64,000 nt of DNA, from contig SUZI01000001.1 in assembly GCA_015060005.1 (NCBI GenBank), forward strand, positions 434,001 through 498,000, written 5' to 3'. Below the pieces are notes generated by a model. It did no database searches, was not told the DNA's origin, and saw only the letters and a list, made by a program, of their open reading frames with translations. The stretch comes from Rikenellaceae bacterium (lineage in GTDB: Bacteria; Bacteroidota; Bacteroidia; Bacteroidales; Rikenellaceae). Shown here piece by piece: positions 16,582-23,820 of the stretch (the first letter of the stretch is position 1; each line of letters begins with the position of its first letter). Both the position numbers and the translations under genes were made by a program.

Positions 16582-17550
16582 ATGGATAGGTTGAGCTTCT
16601 TCAAGCAGATGTTATCCTCGACGATGGATGCAGCATCTTCGGTTATGGGACTCAAGAAGGCTGCCGAGGAGATAACAGAGGCGGTGGATGACGTGATGCG
16701 TGGTGTGCAAGCCGAGATAGGATTATACCTGCCATCGGTCGACGCAGCGATGTACGATTCTGCATCGGGAACACTCTACGAAGTGGCACAGATGGGATAC
16801 ACCACATTGGAGGTGGGCTCATACTACGATGGTAAGTGCTACAATATGGGAGCGGAGAAGTTCAAAGAGATGGTCCGCCGCGAGGGGTTACGGATATCGG
16901 CACTGCGTATCAACAAACCCTATGTGAAGCCTGCAGCCACGGCTCAGGCAGATGACGATACAACCAAAGCTAAAGAGGAGGGAGCAGAGTCTGCTGGCGA
17001 GACGATAATAAGCTCCGACCACAGCGAGTGGCTAACAAAGGCAATAGCGACAGCAAAGAGATTGGGATGTAGCTACCTATCGATGGCAAACTTCCCCGAC
17101 GAGCCAATAGCGGAGCAGATAGCCGACTACGCACGCTACTACAACCTCATAGGCACGATGTGTCGCGAGCGAGGCATAACGCTCTGCATACATCCAACGT
17201 GGGAGGCTATGCGGAAGCAAGCCGAGGGCTCGATATTCAAGCAGATATGGCACAAGTGCGACAAGGAACTTGTGCAACTGAGCCTCGACACACAGGAGTG
17301 CAAACGAGCTGACGTAGAGATAAAGCAGCTCATAGAGGCGAACAAAGGGGCGGTAGCGACACTCCACCTGCACGACAGTGGCATAGTGGGCGAGAGTGGC
17401 GAGATAGATTTTGACAAGGTGATAGCCCTCGCCGAGGAGTGTGGCACGAAGAGCTACTACATAGAGGTGAGCCGCTGCACACTGCCACCAATGAACTGCT
17501 TAGAGCGAAGCATATATTATGTAGAGTCGCTGCCGAGCGTGAAATATTGA
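16582..17550 (+). CDS. Sugar phosphate isomerase/epimerase family TIM-barrel protein
   Basis: The 322-residue protein belongs to the xylose-isomerase-like TIM-barrel (AP endonuclease 2) family. Metal-ligand-like residues are visible in the usual order: 'ITLCIHPTWEA', 'LSLDTQE', 'ATLHLHDSG' and the terminal 'YYIEVSR'. Between strand 2 and 3 there is an acidic low-complexity insertion ('QADDDTTKAKEEGAES') not typical of the family. The first 30 residues form an unusual helical extension and no obvious signal peptide. Members next to Gfo/Idh and DUF1080 genes act in 3-keto-sugar or glycoside breakdown. It probably acts with the next two genes; the exact reaction is inferred. Confidence 0.8.
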   Translation: MDRLSFFKQMLSSTMDAASSVMGLKKAAEEITEAVDDVMRGVQAEIGLYLPSVDAAMYDSASGTLYEVAQMGYTTLEVGSYYDGKCYNMGAEKFKEMVRREGLRISALRINKPYVKPAATAQADDDTTKAKEEGAESAGETIISSDHSEWLTKAIATAKRLGCSYLSMANFPDEPIAEQIADYARYYNLIGTMCRERGITLCIHPTWEAMRKQAEGSIFKQIWHKCDKELVQLSLDTQECKRADVEIKQLIEANKGAVATLHLHDSGIVGESGEIDFDKVIALAEECGTKSYYIEVSRCTLPPMNCLERSIYYVESLPSVKY

Positions 17551-17627
17551 TACGAAGTAAAGGAACAGACAACAGACAGAATAACAATCTAATAAAGAAA
17601 ACTTAGTATTAACCTAAAATTACAGTT

Positions 17628-19112
17628 ATGTCAAAGAAAATTTCAAGAGCTGATTTTTTGAAGGCCTCAGCTACAGGTCTGGCAGCTATGACTGTAGTGC
17701 CTAACAATGTAATGGGTGCTGCACTTGGACACAAAGCTCCATCTGACAAACTTAACATCGCAGGTGTCGGCGTCGGCGGACGTGGTGCTGGTGTATTGAA
17801 GGGTTTGGAGGGAGAGAACATCGTAGCACTTTGTGATACTGACTGGAAGTATGCAAAGGGCACTTTCGACCGCTACTCTAAGGCTCAGCGTTTCTGGGAC
17901 TGGCGTGAGATGTACGACAAGATCGGCAATCAGATTGATGCTGTGATGTGTGCTACTCCTGACCACTCACACGCTATCGTATCGGCAACAGCAATGGAGC
18001 TCGGTAAGCACGTATATTGCGAGAAGCCTCTGACTCACTCAGTATATGAGTCTCGTCTTTTGACCAAGATGGCTGCTCACACAGGCGTGGCTACACAGAT
18101 GGGTAACCAGGGTTCATCGGATGACGGTGTACGTCTGGTATGCGACTGGATCTGGAACGGTGAGATTGGTGAGGTTACCCGCGTAGATACCTTCACTGAC
18201 CGTCCTATCTGGCCTCAGGGCTTGATGCGTCCTACAACAGTTGACCCTGTTCCTGAGACTTTGAACTGGGACTTGTTCATCGGTCCTGCTAAGTTCCGTC
18301 CATACAACCAGGTATACCAGCCTTGGAACTGGCGTGGTTGGTGGGACTTCGGTACAGGTGCATTGGGTGATATGGCTTGCCACATCCTCCACCCTGTATT
18401 TAAGGCTCTCCAGCTCGGCTATCCTACAAAGGTAGAGGGCTCGTCAACAGCTCTGCTCACAGACTGTGCTCCACAGGCTCAGAAGGTGAAGATCGTATTC
18501 CCTGCTCGCCAGAATAAGCTCGACCAGAAGGTGAAGGTTAAGTTCCCTGAGGTTACAGTTAACTGGTATGACGGTGGTCTGCTCCCAGAGCGTCCAGAGG
18601 GTCTCGACCCAGGTATCAACCTCAACGATGCAGGTGGTGCTTGTATCTTCTACGGTACTAAGGATATCCTTATCTGCGGTTGCTACGGTCGTAACCCATA
18701 CTTGGTATCAGGTCGTGTGCCTAAGGCTCCATCACGTGCTCGTAAGGTTGAGCTCACTCACTACGAGGATTGGGTACGTGCTTGTAAGGAGGATAAGGCT
18801 ACACGTCTGCCTTCTATCTCTGACTTCGCCGAGGCAGGTCCTTTCAACGAGATGGTAGTAATGGGTGTATTGGGCGTACGTCTGCAGTCCCTCAACAAGA
18901 CTCTGGAGTGGGACGGCGAGAAGATGGAGTTCACCAACATCGGCCCAGACGAGACATTGCGTATTATGGTTGAGGATGGCTTCTCGGTTGTTGACGGCCA
19001 CCCAACATTCAACAAGACATATACCGATCCTATCAACGCTCAGGAGTTCGCTCGCGAGATGATCAAGCACAACTACCGTGAGGGTTGGAAGCTTCCTAAT
19101 ATGCCTAAATAA
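17628..19112 (+). CDS. Gfo/Idh/MocA family oxidoreductase with Tat-like signal
   Basis: The 494-residue protein starts with a Tat-like signal ('KISRADFLKASATGLAAM') that carries SRxxFLK but only one arginine of the pair. A Rossmann domain follows ('IAGVGVGGRGAGVLKGL', 'VALCDTDW'), with the signature 'YCEKPLTHSVYESR' that includes the conserved EKP lysine. The C-terminal alpha/beta domain ends with 'HNYREGWKLP'. Such enzymes oxidise or reduce sugar hydroxyls with bound NAD(P), and cofactor binding before export explains Tat use. Codon use is strongly biased to GGT/GCT/CGT-type codons, unlike the preceding genes, suggesting high expression. It sits 77 bp after the isomerase gene. Confidence 0.88.
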   Translation: MSKKISRADFLKASATGLAAMTVVPNNVMGAALGHKAPSDKLNIAGVGVGGRGAGVLKGLEGENIVALCDTDWKYAKGTFDRYSKAQRFWDWREMYDKIGNQIDAVMCATPDHSHAIVSATAMELGKHVYCEKPLTHSVYESRLLTKMAAHTGVATQMGNQGSSDDGVRLVCDWIWNGEIGEVTRVDTFTDRPIWPQGLMRPTTVDPVPETLNWDLFIGPAKFRPYNQVYQPWNWRGWWDFGTGALGDMACHILHPVFKALQLGYPTKVEGSSTALLTDCAPQAQKVKIVFPARQNKLDQKVKVKFPEVTVNWYDGGLLPERPEGLDPGINLNDAGGACIFYGTKDILICGCYGRNPYLVSGRVPKAPSRARKVELTHYEDWVRACKEDKATRLPSISDFAEAGPFNEMVVMGVLGVRLQSLNKTLEWDGEKMEFTNIGPDETLRIMVEDGFSVVDGHPTFNKTYTDPINAQEFAREMIKHNYREGWKLPNMPK

Positions 19113-19123
19113 TGAATTACACA

Positions 19124-19153
19124 GGGGCTGTGCGACATAGCAGCCCCTTATTT
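19124..19153 (+). terminator. Hairpin between the oxidoreductase and DUF1080 genes
   Basis: GGGGCTG (19124-19130) and CAGCCCC (19141-19147) form a 7-bp stem followed by TTATTT. It is a moderate terminator and may lower transcription into the DUF1080 gene rather than block it. Confidence 0.65.
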
Positions 19154-19177
19154 AGCAACTTAAAATAATTGAAAGAT

Positions 19178-19936
19178 ATGAAAAAGGTAATGGTAATGGC
19201 ATTGGCAGCTGCTGCTTTGGTTAGCTGTGGCAATGCTCCACAGAAGAAGGCTGCTGCTGAGGCTGAGGACCCAAACACTATCGTGTTGTTTGACGGTACA
19301 AGCCTGGACGGTTGGAGAGGTTATAACAAGGATCACGTGCCTGCACGCTGGGTAATCGAGGACGGTGCTCTTCGTTTCAAGGGCTCAGGTGGCGGTGAGG
19401 CTCAGACTGAGGAGGGTGGCGACATCATCTTCGACCAGAAGTTCAAGAACTTCGAGCTCTCATTCGAGTGGAAGGTAGCTAAGGGCTCTAACTCAGGTGT
19501 GTTCTATCTCGCACAGGAGATTGAGGGTCAGCCTATCTACATCTCTGCTCCAGAGTTCCAGATTTTGGATAACATCAACCATATCGACGCTAATATGGGT
19601 AAGGACGGTAACCGCCAGTCTGCATCGCTCTACGATATGATTCCTGCAAAGCCACAGAACGCTAAGGCTATCGGCGAGTGGAATACATCGAAGATTATCG
19701 TTTATAAGGGTACTGTTGTTCACCAGCAGAACGGTGAGAACGTATTGGAGTATCACCTCTGGACACCACAGTGGACCGAGATGTTGCAGAAGTCTAAGTT
19801 CAGCCAGGAGGCTTGGCCATTGGCATTTGAGCTCTTGAACAACTGCGGTGGTGAGAACCACGAGGGTTACATCGGCTTCCAGGATCACGGCGACGATGTA
19901 TGGTTCCGTAACATCAAGGTTAAGGTGTTGGAGTAA
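19178..19936 (+). CDS. DUF1080 (3-keto-disaccharide hydrolase-like) lipoprotein
   Basis: I choose the ATG at 19178 rather than the upstream TTG. It gives 252 residues with a lipoprotein signal ('AALVSCGNAPQ', Cys17). The mature part is a concanavalin-like jelly roll of the DUF1080 family: 'VLFDGTSLDGWRG', 'LSFEWKVAKGSNSGVFYL', 'APEFQILDN' and 'IGFQDHGDDVWFRNIKV'. Family members cleave 3-keto-glycosides made by Gfo/Idh/MocA oxidoreductases. The neighbouring oxidoreductase and TIM-barrel isomerase make a 3-oxidation glycoside pathway the likeliest role. Codon use is as biased as in the preceding gene, suggesting abundant product. Confidence 0.85.
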   Translation: MKKVMVMALAAAALVSCGNAPQKKAAAEAEDPNTIVLFDGTSLDGWRGYNKDHVPARWVIEDGALRFKGSGGGEAQTEEGGDIIFDQKFKNFELSFEWKVAKGSNSGVFYLAQEIEGQPIYISAPEFQILDNINHIDANMGKDGNRQSASLYDMIPAKPQNAKAIGEWNTSKIIVYKGTVVHQQNGENVLEYHLWTPQWTEMLQKSKFSQEAWPLAFELLNNCGGENHEGYIGFQDHGDDVWFRNIKVKVLE

Positions 19937-19968
19937 TCTAAAAACCTAACAACAATAGTAAAGAAGCT

Positions 19969-20205
19969 GTCTAACAAGGCTCTTTCGGCATCTGCCTTGT
20001 CTGAAAAATGCTCATTTACGCTAAGTAAACTCCGCTTTTTCAGACTGCGAGCAGCTTGGAAAGAATTATGTTATTCTTCCCTTGTCTGCTCTCGCTTGGC
20101 ATAGTTCAAGCGAGCTTGGCTCTGCTCTCGCTTACTCGCAGCCTTCAAAATAGCTCTTGTTATACAACTTCTAACAAAATGGGCGTGTCTATAAACTTGT
20201 TAGAC
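19969..20205. repeat. 237-bp structured element with 10-bp terminal inverted repeats
   Basis: The intergenic stretch starts with GTCTAACAAG (19969-19978) and ends with its exact reverse complement CTTGTTAGAC (20196-20205). Inside are a 10-bp perfect inverted repeat (GTCTGAAAAA, 19999-20008, with TTTTTCAGAC, 20036-20045), the pair CTGCGAG/CTCGCAG, and a 12-nt direct repeat CTGCTCTCGCTT (20086-20097 and 20122-20133). There is no convincing coding frame. It looks like a non-autonomous (MITE-like) insertion or a structured RNA. Confidence 0.55.
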
Positions 20206-20216
20206 ACGCCCTTTCT
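20181..20216. terminator. Hairpin terminator between the DUF1080 and AraC genes
   Basis: GGGCGTGTCT (20181-20190) pairs perfectly with AGACACGCCC (20202-20211), followed by TTTCTT on +. It forms the right end of the 237-bp repeat element and separates two convergent genes. Confidence 0.8.
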
Positions 20217-20236
20217 TATCAATTGTGTATCACGGC

Positions 20237-21136
20237 TTAGAATCGCTGTGCCTTAAAACGCGATGGCGACATACCTACTCGCTGCTTGAAATATTTACCG
20301 AAGAACGACTGCGAGACAAAGTTGAGCTTCTCGGCAACCTCAGCGATAGACAATCCCGACTGCATCAACATAGACTTAGCCTTACGCACAACAGCCTCAT
20401 CGATAATCTTCGACGCATTGCGGTTCATATGCTTGCGGCAGATGATAGAGAGATACTTTGGAGTGATACCCAGCTGCTTGGCATAGTACTCTACACTACG
20501 CTCCTTACCACACTCACGTGTGAGCATCTCCATAAATGAGTGAAGCAACTCACCGCTACGATGGCTGTGCGAGATAGTAACCGACTGACGACAGATGTCG
20601 AGAATAGACGCCAAAGTGTAGAAACAAGTGGTGAACAACGATGAGATAATCTTATCGGTGTATAGATAATCGTTAGTCGAGATGACCTCCGACAACAGTG
20701 TCGCAACACTGTGCAGACGGTGAGCATCACGCTCGGGGATAGTCAACAGAGTGTGGCTACGGAAAGTCATATATACCGACATATAGTCCTCCACATCGAC
20801 AATAACATTCTCAACAAAGCTGCGTGAGAAACGTATCAGATAACCTACACACGCCTTACTCACACGGAACGATTCTACCCTCTTGTCGTCCGTAATCAGG
20901 AACATATCGTTCGCCCTGAACTCCATTGGCTTGCCATCGACATTCGCTTTGACAGTACCACTATAAACAATACCTATCACGAAGCCCGACAAATCGGCTC
21001 GCTCGGCATTTACATCCAAATTACTCAACGATGTGAGCACAAAATCATCCGACTTAAATTTGGTATCTGCAATGTGTTTTCGGATCTTCAAAACAGAAAA
21101 CTTCTTTTCCTTCACAGTTGAATCCTTTCTCTCCAT
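20237..21136 (-). CDS. AraC family transcriptional regulator
   Basis: The 299-residue protein has an N-terminal cupin-like effector domain (about 1-165) and a C-terminal double helix-turn-helix (about 195-295). The first HTH carries 'YYAKQLGITPKYLSIICRKH'. The second has the AraC signature region 'SIAEVAEKLNFVSQSFFGKYFKQRVGMSPSRF'. Effector and targets are unknown. It is convergent with the glycoside operon and heads no obvious operon, though the lipid kinase gene lies 38 bp upstream on the same strand. Confidence 0.93.
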   Translation of the reverse strand: MERKDSTVKEKKFSVLKIRKHIADTKFKSDDFVLTSLSNLDVNAERADLSGFVIGIVYSGTVKANVDGKPMEFRANDMFLITDDKRVESFRVSKACVGYLIRFSRSFVENVIVDVEDYMSVYMTFRSHTLLTIPERDAHRLHSVATLLSEVISTNDYLYTDKIISSLFTTCFYTLASILDICRQSVTISHSHRSGELLHSFMEMLTRECGKERSVEYYAKQLGITPKYLSIICRKHMNRNASKIIDEAVVRKAKSMLMQSGLSIAEVAEKLNFVSQSFFGKYFKQRVGMSPSRFKAQRF

Positions 21137-21174
21137 ACTTAGTTTTGTGTTTTATAGTTTTATTATCTTTTTAA

Positions 21175-22059
21175 TCATTTTTTGGGACACACTATATTGA
21201 GCTCTCCCGCCAGGCAGGTAACTCGCAGAGGGAAGTGTCCGCCATTCTGACCATCGACATCGGTGTCCTCCTCGGTAGGTGTTACAAGTGTAAGCGACTT
21301 TGTACGAAGGAATTTTACCGCACGTGGCTTAATACCAATAAGGTACAAGAGCATATTCATCGCCGACAAGAAGGCATTACGCTTACGCAGGAAGAGACAA
21401 TCAAAGACTCCATCACGAAGACTTGACTTACGTGCTAAACGCACCCTGCCCGCAGTCTCTCCATTGAAAATCAACGCCATAAGCGTAGGATAGTAGAACG
21501 ACTCGGTATCGGTTGTAATGGTAAGAGGTATACCGTGCATATTCTTCAAATCGTGCATACCCGCAATACCATACGCCAAACGCCCGAACTTATGCTTCAA
21601 CTCGTCCGACGTATGCTGCGACGTGGTAGTGAAGATGCCAAAGCTGAATATGTTGACAAAATAGAGTTTCTCGCCCTTGCCATTCATAGGCTCAACGACA
21701 CCACAGTCAATCTTCTCAACCTCTCCCGTAGCTATCTGACGTGCCGCTTTATAGACATTACGCGACATACCAAGAGCACCCGCAAAGTCGTTAGCAGTAC
21801 CCGCAGGTAACACGCCAAGAGTGAGGTCCAAGCCCCGCTCCTTCATCCTGTTGACAACATAGTTCAACGTGCCATCGCCACCAGCAACGACCACCAAATC
21901 TATGTTATCAATATCATCAAACGGATTAACCGAAAAATCTATTACGACGGGCTTCAGCTCATAACCATTCTCACGGAAGATACTGACAATCTTGTCTACC
22001 TTTTTCTCGGCACGTCCTTTACCAGCCTGCACGTTGTATAACAATATCGCCCTTTTCAT
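21175..22059 (-). CDS. Diacylglycerol kinase-like lipid kinase (YegS/BmrU family)
   Basis: The protein has the diacylglycerol kinase catalytic domain with the nucleotide loop 'VVVAGGDGTLNYVVN' and 'GVLPAGTANDFAGALG'. The C-terminal beta-sandwich is typical of YegS-type kinases that phosphorylate diacylglycerol, phosphatidylglycerol or sphingoid lipids. The ATG at 22059 is preceded by GGGAG and begins 'MKRAILLYNVQAGKG'; the ORF-track start nine bases upstream is a GTG and less likely. Since a serine palmitoyltransferase is encoded elsewhere in the window, a sphingoid base substrate is possible, but this is speculation. Confidence 0.88.
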   Translation of the reverse strand: MKRAILLYNVQAGKGRAEKKVDKIVSIFRENGYELKPVVIDFSVNPFDDIDNIDLVVVAGGDGTLNYVVNRMKERGLDLTLGVLPAGTANDFAGALGMSRNVYKAARQIATGEVEKIDCGVVEPMNGKGEKLYFVNIFSFGIFTTTSQHTSDELKHKFGRLAYGIAGMHDLKNMHGIPLTITTDTESFYYPTLMALIFNGETAGRVRLARKSSLRDGVFDCLFLRKRNAFLSAMNMLLYLIGIKPRAVKFLRTKSLTLVTPTEEDTDVDGQNGGHFPLRVTCLAGELNIVCPKK

Positions 22060-22080
22060 ATCTCCCACACTTTCAATCGA

Positions 22081-23133
22081 TTATATCGCCGCATATCCCT
22101 CTGTATGGCTCATCATAGGAGCAAGCTCCTTGGAGTAAAATATCTTGTATTTATCGCCCTCACCAGATGTTATCAGGTAGACCATAACGCCCTCGTCGAC
22201 GAGCGTCTGAGCAACCTCAACTGCTCGCTCTGCACCCAACGCCACAAACATCGTAGCATAGGCATCAGCCTCGGCACACGTAGGTGCAACAACAGTCGCC
22301 GAGAGGACATCCGTTACAGCACTCTTACCCGTACGTGGGTCAACAATATGAGCAACCTTGTTGCCATTCTCATCAATGAAATATCTGCGGTAGTTGCCCG
22401 ACGTAGCCATAGCACAATCAGTCAGCGAGAGCACCTGCTGGATAGAACCTCCGACATTCATATTACCGTCGTATGGTGTCTCCACACCAACACGCCACGC
22501 ACCTCTCTTGGAGTTGATACCTCGACAACGTACCTCACCACCTATCTCGACGACATAATCCTTAACACCGAAACGCTCCAGCTCTGCTGCTACCAAATCA
22601 ACCGTATAGCCCTTCGCAATAGAGTTAAAATCCAACTCCATACGCTCATCAGCCTTGGTGAGCATAGTCTCATCATAAGAGAGTTTGTCGAAGCCAACGA
22701 ACACCATAATCGAGTCGACATTGACATTTTTGTGAGGGGTTCCATTGATAAAGCCATAGGCATCGACCAGAGGCTTCACCGTTACGTCGTACGCTCCGCC
22801 ACTAACCTGATAGACGTGCTCGGCAAGACGCAGGTTATTATATATGTGTTCATCAATACTATCGGTCAGGTTCGAGTTGACACGACTGAGCAACGACGCC
22901 TCGTCGAAGACCGACATAGAGCTCTTCATCTGATTGTCAACCTCCATTATTCGCTTATAGATATCAACCGACTGTGAGTTGGTGCGAGCCGAGACGTGGA
23001 AAGTCGTGCCGAGCATATAGCCATCAATATCGACGAAACGTCCCATATTCTGGCTACAAGCAATAAGCACCACCACAACACCCGACAGAAGCGACCACTT
23101 CAGGAGTGATTTTTTAGCTAAACGTCCTAACAT
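22081..23133 (-). CDS. apbE: FAD:protein FMN transferase
   Basis: ApbE attaches FMN covalently to threonine in Na+-translocating NADH:quinone reductase and Rnf subunits. The 350-residue protein has an N-terminal membrane/lipoprotein segment ending in 'VVVLIACSQNMG', and family motifs 'MGLTF'-like 'MLGTTFHVSA', 'LDFNSIAKGYTVDLVA', 'YVVEIGGEVRCRG' and 'HIVDPRTGKSA'. The C-terminal 'DAYATMFVALG' contributes to the Mg2+/FAD site. It is probably periplasmic. It is 21 bp upstream of the lipid kinase gene on the same strand. nqr or rnf genes are not in the window. Confidence 0.95.
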   Translation of the reverse strand: MLGRLAKKSLLKWSLLSGVVVVLIACSQNMGRFVDIDGYMLGTTFHVSARTNSQSVDIYKRIMEVDNQMKSSMSVFDEASLLSRVNSNLTDSIDEHIYNNLRLAEHVYQVSGGAYDVTVKPLVDAYGFINGTPHKNVNVDSIMVFVGFDKLSYDETMLTKADERMELDFNSIAKGYTVDLVAAELERFGVKDYVVEIGGEVRCRGINSKRGAWRVGVETPYDGNMNVGGSIQQVLSLTDCAMATSGNYRRYFIDENGNKVAHIVDPRTGKSAVTDVLSATVVAPTCAEADAYATMFVALGAERAVEVAQTLVDEGVMVYLITSGEGDKYKIFYSKELAPMMSHTEGYAAI

Positions 23134-23295
23134 TTATCGTTTATATATATCGTTTTTTCTTAAGATAAAAGTCTGTAACACATACGTGCAGACTACTTCA
23201 ACTCCGCAAATATACGCAAATTTAACAAAAAAACGTCAATTTGCGTCAAAAAGAATAAAATTCAGTAACTTCCGTTCACGTTTTTACTCAAAAAA

Positions 23296-23327
23296 TTTGT
23301 GTCTTAATGAAATTAAGAGTATTTTTG
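23296..23327 (+). promoter_or_regulatory. Promoter for rpsO
   Basis: TTTG (23296-23299) and TATTTTTG (23320-23327) are separated by 20 nt, a full consensus match. The transcript would start near 23334, leaving a leader of about 100 nt before rpsO. Confidence 0.85.
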
Positions 23328-23349
23328 TGCACACTTTGGTGTTATCCGC

Positions 23350-23449
23350 GGTAAGGAGGATGCATCGTAAAGTGGAACCAGGGTTGCGACCGTTCTGGAT
23401 TGACTGTGCGGCACAACCCATAAAACTTAAATTTTTATGGCTTATTTAA
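23350..23449 (+). promoter_or_regulatory. Structured rpsO leader with possible S15 autoregulatory hairpin and short upstream frame
   Basis: GGGTTG (23381-23386) pairs with CAACCC (23414-23419), with an inner CCG/CGG step. An alternative hairpin CCAG-GGT/ACC-CTGG overlaps the same bases. A 29-codon frame starts at 23360 directly after an AAGGAGG and ends at 23449, overlapping the rpsO start by 13 nt. Ribosomal protein S15 regulates its own mRNA through different leader structures in several phyla, so a similar role is plausible here. Folding and binding are not tested. Confidence 0.4.
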
Positions 23450-23709
23450 CAGCAGAGAAAAAGCAAGAGCTTTTCGGTAAGTACGGCAAGTCTAACACTG
23501 ACACTGGTTCTCCAGAGAGCCAGATCGCATTGTTTTCATACCGTATCAGCCACCTTACAGAGCACCTTAAGAGCAACAAGCACGACTTCGGTACCCAGCG
23601 AGCACTGCTCCGCTTGGTAGGTAAGCGTCGCCACTTGCTCGAGTACTTGAAGGAGGTTGATATCGAGCGTTACCGTGCTATCATCAAGACTCTTAACCTC
23701 CGTAAGTAA
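23437..23709 (+). CDS. rpsO: 30S ribosomal protein S15
   Basis: S15 binds 16S rRNA at the three-way junction of the central domain. The 90-residue protein is complete, with 'TDTGSPESQIALFSYRISHLTEHL' and 'HDFGTQRALLRLVGKRRHLLEYLK', which hold the conserved rRNA-contact residues. It is followed by a terminator and then pnp, the usual rpsO-pnp order in bacteria. Confidence 0.98.
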   Translation: MAYLTAEKKQELFGKYGKSNTDTGSPESQIALFSYRISHLTEHLKSNKHDFGTQRALLRLVGKRRHLLEYLKEVDIERYRAIIKTLNLRK

Positions 23710-23723
23710 TACGAGGTGGAAAA

Positions 23724-23769
23724 GGGGGTTGTCCGGTGTCGAGGATATCGACAACTCCCTATTTTTTGA
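23724..23769 (+). terminator. Terminator/attenuator between rpsO and pnp
   Basis: GGGGGTTGTC (23724-23733) pairs with GACAACTCCC (23750-23759) in a 10-bp stem with one G-T pair, followed by TATTTTTTG. It lies in the rpsO-pnp gap and probably tunes readthrough into pnp. Confidence 0.8.
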
Positions 23770-23820
23770 AGACATTTTTTTAGACGAATATAGACGAATA
23801 AGAAGACGAAAGAAGAATTT

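Noticed and set aside
23381-23419. Leader segment with CTGGATTGAC as a tmRNA start
   Set aside because: The resemblance is limited to a few bases and no tRNA-like domain follows; it is part of the rpsO leader.
23186-23449. 87-residue ORF upstream of rpsO
   Set aside because: Its 5' half lies in A+T-rich promoter sequence and has no family resemblance. Only the last 29 codons follow a Shine-Dalgarno-like site, and these are discussed as part of the leader.
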